DNA of 64,000 nucleotides from JAYWGN01 sp043778255 (GTDB lineage: Bacteria > Bacteroidota > Bacteroidia > Chitinophagales > Chitinophagaceae): NCBI GenBank assembly GCA_043778255.1, contig JAYWGN010000057.1:62001-126000 (forward strand), given 5' to 3'. The position numbers were made by a program, and so were the translations under genes. The first letter of the stretch is position 1; each line of letters begins with the position of its first letter. A model generated the notes under the pieces. That model was not told the origin of the DNA. It did no database searches and saw only the letters and a list, made by a program, of their open reading frames with translations. This document shows positions 10,177 to 18,626 of this stretch, piece by piece.

Positions 10177-10626
10177 TTAAATTATAATACTTTTCAAAAT
10201 CAATTTTATAAAAAAATTATCATTTGGATTACTAAAAAGTAAATATTGACGGTATATACTAAGTGGTAAAAATAAAAATAAATTTAATGCTATTATTGAA
10301 AGTGAAAACTTTATATATCGTAAGCCTATTTTACCATTATTGGTAATAAATAAAAAACCGTATATAACCAGTAAAGCATTACATAATACTGTTAACCAAC
10401 TTTCCATTGATATTTGATATTCGCTACTATCAAACAGCTTTGCAAAAAAAGTACTGGGAACGTAAAATCTATTTAACGACAATAAGAACCTATAAGGGTA
10501 CTGTATATAATTTGGTTTGGGTGTTGGAGTGTACATCCAAACCCAACAAAATTGAATGTTATTAATTATGCCAATAAAGCCTAATATAATTAAAGCTATT
10601 ATACAGTTTTTCAGTTGTTTAGTCAT
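10177..10626 (-). CDS. hypothetical membrane protein
   Basis: A 149-residue protein not recognised by family. Three or four hydrophobic stretches suggest a membrane protein: about residues 8-30, 78-97 and 103-122. The central part, with PTPKPNYIQYPYRFLLS, may be periplasmic. It stands just upstream of the RDD gene on the same strand; if the RDD gene uses its upstream start, the two overlap. The pair may be co-transcribed. Confidence 0.6.
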   Translation of the reverse strand: MTKQLKNCIIALIILGFIGIINNIQFCWVWMYTPTPKPNYIQYPYRFLLSLNRFYVPSTFFAKLFDSSEYQISMESWLTVLCNALLVIYGFLFITNNGKIGLRYIKFSLSIIALNLFLFLPLSIYRQYLLFSNPNDNFFIKLILKSIII

Positions 10627-10711
10627 TGGTGGTGTTTAAAATTATGGGTGGGCAAAAGCGTTAGGGATTGCAACGGAAATCCTTTTTTGCTGTTTTCTCG
10701 CAAAAAAGACC

Positions 10712-10767
10712 TGCCTGACGGTAGGCAAGTTGTAGTGTAAAGCCTCCCGCAATAGGCGGGACAGGCT
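10712..10767. repeat. GC-rich REP-like hairpins
   Basis: Two adjacent inverted repeats stand out from AT-rich surroundings. The first is TGCCT-gacggt-AGGCA (10712-10727). The second is a larger nested stem (10741-10767): AGCCT and CCCGC pair with GCGGG and AGGCT around an AATAG loop. They lie in the 203-bp gap between accC and the next gene. Such elements are usually dispersed extragenic palindromes; another function is not shown. Confidence 0.55.
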
Positions 10768-10829
10768 AACCCGTAGGGAAACGCCCAAAAAGTTTTCTTA
10801 CAAATATAAATTAACGTGTTCCACCTCCT

Positions 10830-12164
10830 TTATTTCAACACAAAACTTTCCATAAATTTAGTATTAAAATCACCGCTTTTGAACCGCTCATCGTTCATTA
10901 ATTGTAAGTGAAATGGTATGGTAGTTTTTACACCTTCTATTATATATTCGCTTAATGCTCGGTGCATTGTGCCTATAGCCTCGTTACGGGTACGGGCTAC
11001 GGCTATTACTTTGGCAATCATACTGTCGTAATAAGGTGGTATGCTATAGCCTGCATATACGTGGCTATCTATACGTACACCATGGCCACCGGGTTGGTGG
11101 TAATTGGTTATTTTGCCAGGGCTTGGTCTAAAGTCGTTATACGGATCTTCGGCATTAATTCTGCACTCTATAGCATGCATTTCGGGTATATAATTTGCCC
11201 CCGATATTTTTTCGCCCATCGCTATTTTTATCTGTTCTTTTATTAGGTCAAAGTTTATTACCTCTTCAGTTACACAATGCTCTACTTGTATTCGGGTATT
11301 CATTTCCATAAAGTAAAAATTGCGGTGCTTATCCACCAAAAACTCAACCGTACCTACACTTTCGTAATTAATTGCATTGGCAGCTTTTATAGCAGCTTCC
11401 CCCATTTTTTTTCGCAAATCATCTGTCATAAAGGGGCTTGGGCTTTCCTCTACCAATTTTTGGTGCCGTCGTTGTATGCTACAGTCCCTTTCGCTAAGGT
11501 GGCAAGCTGTACCAAATTGGTCACCTGCTATTTGTATTTCTATATGGCGTGGTTCTTCCACATATTTTTCCATATATATACCATCGTTTTTAAATGATGC
11601 TCTTGCTTCGGCTTTTGCTGTATCATAAGCTTTTTCCATCTCACTCTCTTGCCATACTATACGCATACCTTTACCACCACCACCGGCAGTAGCTTTTAGT
11701 ATTACAGGGTAGCCCACTTCTTTGGCAGCACCTTTTGCTTCGTCTATACTTTCAAGCAAAGCTTTAGTACCAGGTATGCAGGGTACACCAGCTTTCAGCA
11801 TAGTTTCCTTTGCGGTTATTTTATCGCCCATACCATCAATCATAGCTGCTGTTGGGCCTATAAATTTTATATTATGTTGGTTACATATAGTGGCAAACTT
11901 ACTATTTTCGGCCAAAAAACCATACCCGGGGTGTATGCCATCGGCACCTGTTATTTCGGCGGCAGCCATAAGGTGGGGTATATTTAAGTAGCTATCGGCA
12001 CTGGGTGGTTTGCCTATACATACTGCTTCGTCGGCAAACTTTACATGTAGGCTATCCTTATCGGCAGTGCTATATACGGCTACAGTTTTTATACCCATTT
12101 CTTTACAAGTACGTATTACTCTTAATGCAATTTCGCCACGGTTGGCTATGAGGATTTTTTTCAA
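10830..12164 (-). CDS. accC: acetyl-CoA carboxylase, biotin carboxylase subunit
   Basis: ATP-grasp enzyme that carboxylates the biotin of AccB, the first step of malonyl-CoA formation. At 444 residues it has normal length. It has the N-terminal pattern KKILIANRGEIALRVIR, the ATP loop AGGGGKGMR, and the active-site segment EMNTRIQVEHCVTE. It is on the same strand as accB (12747-13229). The two are normally adjacent in Bacteroidota but are separated here by about 580 bp carrying a four-helix-bundle gene and its repeat arrays. Confidence 0.97.
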   Translation of the reverse strand: MKKILIANRGEIALRVIRTCKEMGIKTVAVYSTADKDSLHVKFADEAVCIGKPPSADSYLNIPHLMAAAEITGADGIHPGYGFLAENSKFATICNQHNIKFIGPTAAMIDGMGDKITAKETMLKAGVPCIPGTKALLESIDEAKGAAKEVGYPVILKATAGGGGKGMRIVWQESEMEKAYDTAKAEARASFKNDGIYMEKYVEEPRHIEIQIAGDQFGTACHLSERDCSIQRRHQKLVEESPSPFMTDDLRKKMGEAAIKAANAINYESVGTVEFLVDKHRNFYFMEMNTRIQVEHCVTEEVINFDLIKEQIKIAMGEKISGANYIPEMHAIECRINAEDPYNDFRPSPGKITNYHQPGGHGVRIDSHVYAGYSIPPYYDSMIAKVIAVARTRNEAIGTMHRALSEYIIEGVKTTIPFHLQLMNDERFKSGDFNTKFMESFVLK

Positions 12165-12196
12165 ATTGTTTAAATTTTATATTTGCTTAAATTCAA

Positions 12197-12230
12197 ATTT
12201 GATAATTTGATAATTTGATAATTTGATAAT
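12197..12230. repeat. 8-bp tandem repeat array (left arm)
   Basis: A little over four units of GATAATTT, from 12201. It is the reverse complement of the AAATTATC array at 12671-12743 on the other side of the four-helix-bundle gene. Confidence 0.9.
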
Positions 12231-12262
12231 AAAGCAATGTATTGTTGATTTTATTATGTTAC

Positions 12263-12628
12263 CTAAGTCAAATTTTTCAATTTTGCTGTTTTTATTATTG
12301 CAGAAATTATTTTTTGTATTGCCTCTAGTTTTGTTGCTAATTCAATAGTACAAGGATATTCATTTGAATTTTTACAGATTATAAGCCAATATTGGGTTTC
12401 TTCAGCCTCTTTAGCTGCTATTTTCATTTTGTGAATAAAGTCTGCTTTACTCTCGTTGTTTTGAGCTTCCATTGCATTAGCACCTATTGATGTACCACTT
12501 TTTAAAAGTTGATTACAAATCACAAATTTTCTTTTTACATAAAGTTCGTCGCAATAAGCTACTATTTTTATAGAAAATTGAATTGTTAATTTTAAAAGAG
12601 GATTATTGTCAATTAATTCTTGCTTCAT
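12263..12628 (-). CDS. four-helix-bundle protein (23S rRNA intervening-sequence protein family)
   Basis: A 121-residue all-helical protein. The family core is visible in the middle: LLKSGTSIGANAMEAQ (about 43-58), followed by KADFIHKMKIAAKEAEET. This is the S23/IVP family, first seen as ORFs inside 23S rRNA intervening sequences and related in fold to the Avd accessory protein of diversity-generating retroelements. Nucleic-acid binding is known for Avd; for this protein it is inference. The gene lies between accB and accC on the same strand, and is flanked on each side by 8-bp tandem repeats in opposite orientation. Confidence 0.9.
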   Translation of the reverse strand: MKQELIDNNPLLKLTIQFSIKIVAYCDELYVKRKFVICNQLLKSGTSIGANAMEAQNNESKADFIHKMKIAAKEAEETQYWLIICKNSNEYPCTIELATKLEAIQKIISAIIKTAKLKNLT

Positions 12629-12670
12629 TTTTTTTGAAATTTATTCATTAAAATGTTGTGTTATCTAACC

Positions 12671-12743
12671 ATCAAATTATCAGATTATCAAATTATCAAA
12701 TCATCAAATTATCAAATTATCAAATCATCAAATTATCAAATTT
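12671..12743. repeat. 8-bp tandem repeat array (right arm)
   Basis: About nine units of AAATTATC with a few single-base variants (AAATCATC, CAGATTATC). It ends 4 bp before the accB stop codon and is complementary to the array at 12197-12230. Confidence 0.9.
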
Positions 12744-12746
12744 TTC

Positions 12747-13229
12747 CTATGCTTCCACCAAATACAACGGTTGGTCATACTCCACAGGTGAATTGTCTTC
12801 TACTAATACTTTTACAATTTTTCCTTTTACTTCGCTTTCTATTTCGTTAAATAATTTCATGGCTTCTATTATGCACACTACTTTTCCTACTTCAATATCG
12901 GTACCTACCTCTACAAATAATGGTTTATCGGGTGATGAACGGCGGTAGAAAGTGCCAATCATAGGACTTTTTATGGTTATTAAGTTACTGGCAACTTCGG
13001 CTATTGGTGCAGTGGTTGTAGCTGTAGTAGTAGTTGGTGTAGGTAATGCTGCTATTGGTGCAGCTGCTTGTGATTGCATTGGTGCAGCACTATAACCGCT
13101 ACTTATTAGCTGTTTGGCTTCTTTTTTTTGCTTTATGGTTAGTTTTTGCCCATTTTCCTCAATGGTAAGTTCGCCAATGTTGCTCTTGTTAATCATTTTG
13201 ATTAACTCTTGAATTTGTTTGAAATCCAT
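12747..13229 (-). CDS. accB: acetyl-CoA carboxylase biotin carboxyl carrier protein
   Basis: A 160-residue carrier that holds the biotin moving between biotin carboxylase and carboxyltransferase. The biotinylation motif EAMK is at 122-125, so K125 is the biotinylated lysine. A Thr/Ala/Pro-rich linker (about 47-80) separates the N-terminal part from the biotinyl domain, which is normal for the family. The stop codon touches the tandem-repeat array of the inserted four-helix-bundle locus. Confidence 0.96.
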   Translation of the reverse strand: MDFKQIQELIKMINKSNIGELTIEENGQKLTIKQKKEAKQLISSGYSAAPMQSQAAAPIAALPTPTTTTATTTAPIAEVASNLITIKSPMIGTFYRRSSPDKPLFVEVGTDIEVGKVVCIIEAMKLFNEIESEVKGKIVKVLVEDNSPVEYDQPLYLVEA

Positions 13230-13499
13230 AAGTATTTAATTTAAGTTGATTTATTGTAGGTGCTATGCAATCGGATTGCTAAGGTAAGGTACTAAGTTTA
13301 AGTTTTGGCTTTTTTTAGTATTTTTTTATGTAAAATGCATATTTTAATGCCAAAAAACTACGAAAAGTTATAAAAATAGGAATACTTTTATTTTTGTAAT
13401 TTTTTGAAATGTTAATTATTTAACTCCATTTTTTTTATACCTACCTAACACATTGCCTCTTTTTATGGATTAGCATAGCCAAAGCATCTTTAAGTTATA

Positions 13500-13616
13500 A
13501 TGATAAAATATTTGATTGCTTGGAGTTTAATAATAACTATATATAGTTGTACTAATAATAAACAAACTATAAACAGGTTATCTAATTTTAAAACTTTTGA
13601 AATAATAACATTGTGA
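13500..13616 (+). pseudogene. short lipoprotein N-terminus, probable gene fragment
   Basis: A 38-codon frame starts with a lipoprotein-like signal: a hydrophobic stretch LIAWSLIITIYSC with a lipobox-like Cys17. It stops soon after, at 13614. No mature domain follows in this frame, but a longer frame without a signal (13703-14110) begins about 90 bp downstream on the same strand. The two may be pieces of one broken lipoprotein gene. This is inference from layout. Confidence 0.35.
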
Positions 13617-13702
13617 AATGGTATTTAGTCCAAAAGTATTTTAGTTAATTAAAATCAAATGCCGATTGAATAAACAAATAGTAAAATAAGGCGAAGCCGC
13701 AA

Positions 13703-14110
13703 TTGGACTATATTGTTTATCATTTCGGTATAAGTTATGATCAGGTTTTAGGTGGTTCTTTTTCGTTTATTGTTGACACTAACAAAATCTATTTTTATAA
13801 CGATAATTTGGAGTATACCTACTACGGAACTTTACCCGATTCCATATTTGCTTCAATTGATTCATTAGCTTTTATATTAGTAAATAATAAATTACACAAC
13901 ATACCTGATGAATGCTATGATTGTGCCAAGGTAGCTATTCAAGTTATAACAAAAGTTGATACATTCAATGCTAAGCAATTCAGTTATATTGATGTTCAAA
14001 TTTGGAAAAAGATAGGCACATTAAAAAAACTTAAATATTATACACCTACCAGTAAATTATATGGATTAACTTATTTTTCAACCAGAAATATAATAACTCA
14101 AATGCCCTAA
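13703..14110 (+). CDS. hypothetical protein, possibly the 3' part of a decayed lipoprotein gene
   Basis: Not recognised. The 135-residue frame has no ATG near its beginning; the listed start is a TTG, and the frame is open back to 13685. The product has no signal peptide or membrane helix and reads as a small soluble domain with two close cysteines (DECYDC, about 67-72). A short lipoprotein-like fragment lies upstream in another frame. Together they suggest a gene broken by frameshifts or stops rather than an intact one. It is isolated, convergent with the E2 gene. Confidence 0.45.
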   Translation: MDYIVYHFGISYDQVLGGSFSFIVDTNKIYFYNDNLEYTYYGTLPDSIFASIDSLAFILVNNKLHNIPDECYDCAKVAIQVITKVDTFNAKQFSYIDVQIWKKIGTLKKLKYYTPTSKLYGLTYFSTRNIITQMP

Positions 14111-14180
14111 CTAGGTATAGAATAAATAAAAAATTATTTATAAAAAAAGTAAAAAAGGTAAAATTCATTTAACTCCCTAC

Positions 14181-15863
14181 TTACACCAACATAGTTACAG
14201 GGTTTTGTAGGTAAGCTTTTAGGGTTTGTAAAAACCTAGCACCTACGGCACCATCTACTATACGGTGGTCGCAACTAAGGGTTAGCATTAGCATATTAGC
14301 TACACCAAATCCATCGGCTGTTTTTACTACTACTTCTTTTATTTTGCCTACGGCAAGTATAGCACTATCTGGCGGGTTTACTATGGCCGTAAACTCATCA
14401 ATATCCATCATACCCAAGTTGCTTATGGTAAATGTGTTGCCTGTAAATTCGTTAGGTTGCAACTTTTTTGTTTTAGCTTTTGTATATAAGTCATTAGCTT
14501 CAGTGGCTATTTGGCTTAGGCTTTTTTGATCGGCAAATTTGAATACTGGTACTATCAACCCATCCTCTACAGCTACAGCACTACCTACATGTATGTGGTT
14601 GTAGGTACGTATAAAGTCGCCCATCCAACTGCTATTTACAGCAGGGTGTTGGCGTAGCGCCATAGCACAAGCCTTTATCATTAGGTCTTGAAAACTTATT
14701 TTAACTTTACTCACTTCATTTAATGCTTTTCGAGCTGCTATAGCATTGTCCATATTCACTTCCATTTTAAGGTAAAAGTGTGGTGCGGTAAATTTGCTTT
14801 CGCTCAATCGCCTAGCAATTGTTTTGCGCATTTGTGAGTTTACAACATCGGTATAGCCTTCACCAGCACCTGCTACAAATGCTGTAGCCATCGGTATAGG
14901 TGTTACAGCCATTGGTGTTACTATAGTTTCGGTAGGTATGTAGCTATCAATATCTCTTTTTATTATACGTCCACCATCGCCAGTACCAGTAACGGTTTTA
15001 ATGTTTAAGCCTTTTTCTTTGGCTAATTTTTTAGCTAATGGCGAAGCTTTTATAAATCTATTTTCTTCTAATAATTCAGGTGCTTGTGTTGTAGCTGTTG
15101 TAGTTACAGTTGGTTGAGGTACAGTTGGTTGAGGTGTTGCTACTGTAGGTTCAGTAGTAGATGCAGGAGTGCCATTAGCTATAGCATTTGCACTAGCAAT
15201 TATAGCAGGTACATCTAATTTGGTAGCATCGCCAATAATGGCTAATAGTTGATTAACAGGCACTTTGCCACCTTTTTCTACACCAATATGCAGTAAAGTA
15301 CCGTTTACATAACTTTCTAATTCCATGGTAGCTTTATCTGTTTCTACTTCGGCAAGTACATCGCCACTTTTTACGGTATCGCCTACTTTTTTTAGCCAAT
15401 TGGCTATTACACCTTCCGTCATAGTATCACTCATACGAGGCATTAATACTACTTCTTGCATTTTAGTAATATCGAGTGTAGCAGCAGGTTTGGGAGCATT
15501 TGTTGCTTCGTTGTTTGTGGTTGTAGTTTCATCCACTATTGGTACTGTAGCAGTAGGTGTGGTAGGTTCAACTGCAGCAGCAGGGGTAGTGGTGGTGCCA
15601 TTTAGTAACGCCGAAAAATCTTCGTTAGGTTTACCAATTACAGCCAATACACCGTCAACAGGTACGGCTTTACCAGCATCTACACCAATATATAATATAG
15701 TTCCATTTTCGTAGCTTTCAAGTTCCATAGTAGCTTTATCGGTTTCTACTTCGGCCATAAGGTCGCCACTTTTTACGGTGTCGCCTACCTTTTTGTGCCA
15801 AGCTACTATTACACCTTCAGTCATTGTATCACTCATTCGAGGCATTCTTATAATTTCGGCCAT
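14181..15863 (-). CDS. 2-oxoacid dehydrogenase E2 subunit with two lipoyl domains (probably pyruvate dehydrogenase)
   Basis: Dihydrolipoamide acyltransferase of 560 residues. Two N-terminal lipoyl domains (about 1-78 and 136-213) each carry ETDKATMELES, with the lipoylated Lys. Ala/Thr/Pro-rich linkers follow, then an E3-binding domain (KASPLAKKLAKEKGL, near 270). The C-terminal catalytic domain has the DHRIVDG active-site motif in SCDHRIVDGAVGARFL. Double lipoyl domains and the sequence type favour the pyruvate dehydrogenase complex; a branched-chain or oxoglutarate enzyme is less likely. E1 and E3 genes are not adjacent. Confidence 0.92.
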   Translation of the reverse strand: MAEIIRMPRMSDTMTEGVIVAWHKKVGDTVKSGDLMAEVETDKATMELESYENGTILYIGVDAGKAVPVDGVLAVIGKPNEDFSALLNGTTTTPAAAVEPTTPTATVPIVDETTTTNNEATNAPKPAATLDITKMQEVVLMPRMSDTMTEGVIANWLKKVGDTVKSGDVLAEVETDKATMELESYVNGTLLHIGVEKGGKVPVNQLLAIIGDATKLDVPAIIASANAIANGTPASTTEPTVATPQPTVPQPTVTTTATTQAPELLEENRFIKASPLAKKLAKEKGLNIKTVTGTGDGGRIIKRDIDSYIPTETIVTPMAVTPIPMATAFVAGAGEGYTDVVNSQMRKTIARRLSESKFTAPHFYLKMEVNMDNAIAARKALNEVSKVKISFQDLMIKACAMALRQHPAVNSSWMGDFIRTYNHIHVGSAVAVEDGLIVPVFKFADQKSLSQIATEANDLYTKAKTKKLQPNEFTGNTFTISNLGMMDIDEFTAIVNPPDSAILAVGKIKEVVVKTADGFGVANMLMLTLSCDHRIVDGAVGARFLQTLKAYLQNPVTMLV

Positions 15864-15953
15864 AGTATTATATATGTTTGTGGCTCGAAATTACTGCAAT
15901 TTCATTAAATAATTTTATTTTGATTATAGAAACTATTTTAATTTCTTATTTAA

Positions 15954-16399
15954 GGCTTCGCCAAAATACATTTTTACCAACGGTACAAATTATATAACTG
16001 GCTTCGCCAAAATGCATTTTACCAACGGTACAAATTATATAACTGGCTTCGCCAAAATACATTTTTACCAACGGTACAAATTATATAACTGGCTTCGCCA
16101 AAATGCATTTTACCAACGATACAAATTATATAACTGGCTTCGCCAAAATACATTTTTACCAACGGTACAAATTATATAACTGGCTTCGCCAAAAATGCAT
16201 TTTACCAACGGTACAAATTATATAACTGGCTTCGCCAAAAATGCATTTTACCAACGGTACAAATTATATAACTGGCTTTGCCAAAAATTCATTTTACCAA
16301 CGGTACAAATAATATAACTGGCTTAGCCAAAAATGCATTTTTACCAACGGTACAAATTATATAACTGGCTTCGCCAAAAATTCATTTTACCAACGGTAA
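15954..16399. repeat. tandem array of about ten 45-47-bp repeats
   Basis: Units start at 15954, 16000, 16045, 16091, 16136, 16182, 16228, 16274, 16320 and 16367; the last is truncated. Each unit is a chain of short palindromes: GGCttcGCC, AAAATGCATTTT (or a near-palindromic variant with A for G), ACCaacGGT and TTATATAA. The array fills most of the 593-bp gap between two divergent genes (E2 and gpmI). No CRISPR-like spacers are present, since units abut each other. Function is unknown. Confidence 0.95.
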
Positions 16400-16444
16400 A
16401 AAAAATGAAAATGTATAGCAAATAGCTTTGCAAAAAATTATTAT

Positions 16445-16452
16445 TAAGTTTG
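16445..16452 (+). promoter_or_regulatory. -7 box of gpmI, nearly leaderless
   Basis: TAAGTTTG matches TAnnTTTG and ends only 4 nt before the gpmI ATG. The transcript would therefore start at or next to the start codon. Confidence 0.5.
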
Positions 16453-16456
16453 CAAT

Positions 16457-17980
16457 ATGAATAAAAAAGTAATGCTTGTAATAATGGACGGTTGGGGCAA
16501 AGGTATAGTACCAAAGGCCGATGCAATAGCTGCTGCACATACACCGTTTGTAAACAGCCTTTATAATAACTACCCCAACAGTACTTTAATTACTTGTGGC
16601 AATAGTGTTGGTTTGCCCGTTGGGCAAATGGGTAATAGCGAAGTAGGGCACCTCAACTTAGGTGCTGGCCGTATTGTATATCAGGAGTTGCAACGTATTA
16701 ATGTAGCTATTAATGAGGGTACATTTGCTACTAACCCAACCTTACTTGCAGCTATACATAAAGCAAAGCTAAATGGTGTAACCTTACACCTAATAGGGCT
16801 AGTAAGCAATGGTGGCGTACATGCACATATAAACCATATAAAAGCCATTACAACCCTTTGCCACAATCATAATTTGCAACAAGTAAGCATACATGCATTT
16901 ACCGATGGTAGAGATACTGACCCCAAAAGTGGGCTAGCATTTATAACCGAATTGGAAACACATTTGCAACAAACCACAGGTACTATAGCTACCATTACTG
17001 GGCGCTACTATGCTATGGATAGAGACAAACGTTGGGAACGTGTAAAACTTGCTTATGATGCATTGGTACACAATACTGGCGAAGTTACAAATAACCTGCA
17101 AGCCACTATACAACAGCATTACGATAATAATGTAACCGACGAATTTTTGAAACCAATTATTAATACCAATTGTGCTTTGCAAAATAGGAATATCAAAGAC
17201 GGTGATGTAGTAATAAGTTTCAACTTTAGAACCGATAGAGGCAGAGAAATAACAGAAGTACTTACCCAAAATGATATGCCTGAATATGGTATGCACAAGT
17301 TAGCCATTGATTATACTACAATGACTCAATATGACGAAAAGTTTGAAAATGTGCATGTAGTTTTTAAAACCGATAATTTGGAAAACACTATAGGCGAAGT
17401 AATTGCCAATGCAGGTTTGAAACAAATACGTATTGCCGAAACAGAAAAATATCCTCATGTTAGTTTCTTTTTTAGTGGTGGTAGAGAAAAAGAATTTGTT
17501 GGCGAAACAAGGCTTATGACACCGTCGCCAAAAGTAGCCACTTACGATTTGCAACCCCAAATGAGTGCTGCCGATATTACCCAATTAATACTACCCCAAA
17601 TAGAAAAAGCTGAGGTTGATTTTGTATGCCTCAACTTTGCCAATACCGATATGGTAGGCCATACAGGTGTGTGGCAAGCTGTAATAACTGCCGCCGAAAC
17701 GGTGGATAGTTGTGTACAACAAATAGTAACTAAAGCCTTGGAAAAAGACTATGTAATACTGCTAACCGCCGACCACGGTAATGCCGATTATATGATAAAT
17801 GAAGATGGTACACCCAATACTGCACATACCGTAAACCTTGTACCATACTGGATTATAGGCAATAACTACCACCCAATACTAAAGCCAGGCAAACTGGCCG
17901 ATGTAGCACCAACTTTACTTACTATAATGGGGCTAACCATACCACCCGAAATGACGGGAGAACAATTAATTGTAGGGTAA
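16457..17980 (+). CDS. gpmI: 2,3-bisphosphoglycerate-independent phosphoglycerate mutase
   Basis: Glycolytic enzyme interconverting 3- and 2-phosphoglycerate, 507 residues. It belongs to the alkaline phosphatase superfamily and uses two Mn ions. Visible residues are D11 in VIMDGWGKG, the phosphoserine site S61 in GNSEVGHLNLGAGR, FNFRTDRGREIT, and the C-terminal metal site LTADHGNADYM followed by TAHT. The ATG follows a -7 box by 4 nt. A strong hairpin terminator follows the gene. Confidence 0.97.
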   Translation: MNKKVMLVIMDGWGKGIVPKADAIAAAHTPFVNSLYNNYPNSTLITCGNSVGLPVGQMGNSEVGHLNLGAGRIVYQELQRINVAINEGTFATNPTLLAAIHKAKLNGVTLHLIGLVSNGGVHAHINHIKAITTLCHNHNLQQVSIHAFTDGRDTDPKSGLAFITELETHLQQTTGTIATITGRYYAMDRDKRWERVKLAYDALVHNTGEVTNNLQATIQQHYDNNVTDEFLKPIINTNCALQNRNIKDGDVVISFNFRTDRGREITEVLTQNDMPEYGMHKLAIDYTTMTQYDEKFENVHVVFKTDNLENTIGEVIANAGLKQIRIAETEKYPHVSFFFSGGREKEFVGETRLMTPSPKVATYDLQPQMSAADITQLILPQIEKAEVDFVCLNFANTDMVGHTGVWQAVITAAETVDSCVQQIVTKALEKDYVILLTADHGNADYMINEDGTPNTAHTVNLVPYWIIGNNYHPILKPGKLADVAPTLLTIMGLTIPPEMTGEQLIVG

Positions 17981-17987
17981 ATAATAT

Positions 17988-18021
17988 AGGCTTATCAAAA
18001 AAATATTATTTTGATAAGCCT
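17988..18021. terminator. intrinsic terminator between gpmI and the FKBP gene
   Basis: A 13-bp perfect stem (AGGCTTATCAAAA at 17988-18000 with its complement at 18009-18021), 8-nt loop, followed by TTTATAAAA. It can serve both convergent genes. Confidence 0.85.
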
Positions 18022-18046
18022 TTTATAAAAAATTAAAATTACTAAA

Positions 18047-18505
18047 TTAAGCCTCCAATATTATGCTCGACTTTGGAGCATCAATTGCTACAAGCTCTAA
18101 TGCAAATATTAAATCTTTGCCTGCCAAACTATGGTTAGCATCAATTGTTACAGTTTCAAGTTGTACCGATACTACAGTTACTGGCATTTGTTGCCCTTGC
18201 CCATCGTTCATCATAAGTTGCATACCAGCTTCTACAGCCATTTCTGGCGGTAAGTTTGTTTTGGGTAGTTCAAATATCATTTCGTCATTTACGGCACCAT
18301 AAGCCTCATTAGCAGGTATATTTATGGTTTTTTTTTCGCCTATTTGCATACCTGTTACCCCATCATCAAAGCCCTTAATTACCATACCACTACCTAATGT
18401 AAATGCCAAAGGTTCTCTACCTGCACTACTATCAAAAGTAGTACCATCGGCTAATGTACCTGTATAATGTATGTGTACACTATCACCAGTTTTTGCTTGT
18501 TGCAT
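18047..18505 (-). CDS. FKBP-type peptidyl-prolyl isomerase, SlyD-like
   Basis: Folding helper of 152 residues that isomerises Xaa-Pro bonds. The FKBP start VHIHYTGTLADGTTFDSS and the substrate-site segment VIKGFDDGVTGMQIGEKK are visible. The middle (about 65-125) fits the inserted flap domain of SlyD-type proteins. It lacks the His-rich metal-binding tail of E. coli SlyD. There is no signal peptide, so it is probably cytoplasmic. Confidence 0.9.
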   Translation of the reverse strand: MQQAKTGDSVHIHYTGTLADGTTFDSSAGREPLAFTLGSGMVIKGFDDGVTGMQIGEKKTINIPANEAYGAVNDEMIFELPKTNLPPEMAVEAGMQLMMNDGQGQQMPVTVVSVQLETVTIDANHSLAGKDLIFALELVAIDAPKSSIILEA

Positions 18506-18614
18506 AAGTTGTTATATTATTTTTTGGGTGCAAAGAAACAAGTAATAATTAGTATTTAAAAATTAAAGTTGGGGGATAAATAAAAAAGGTAATACCAACC
18601 TAGCAGTATTACTG

Positions 18615-18622
18615 TAACTTTG
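18615..18622 (+). promoter_or_regulatory. -7 box of prfB, nearly leaderless
   Basis: TAACTTTG matches TAnnTTTG and ends 4 nt before the ATG at 18627. The same arrangement (TTTGCAATATG) occurs at gpmI. Confidence 0.5.
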
Positions 18623-18626
18623 CAAT

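Larger units (their letters stand above)
12197..12743 (-). other. candidate insertion element: four-helix-bundle gene between complementary repeat arrays
   Basis: A unit inserted between accB and accC. It consists of an 8-bp tandem array, a four-helix-bundle gene, and a second array that is the reverse complement of the first. In a transcript running from accB to accC the two arrays would pair and close the gene into a hairpin loop. The right array starts only a few bases past the accB stop. A second locus with the same plan but a different repeat unit lies at 22089-22914. That this is one mobile or RNA-level element is inference. Confidence 0.55.

Noticed and set aside
12653..12948. Frames with repeated NYQII units on the plus strand
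   Set aside because: They come from the AAATTATC array and run antisense into accB, with no independent support.
15954..16399. CRISPR array
   Set aside because: Units of 45-47 bp abut each other with no unique spacers, and no cas genes are in the window.
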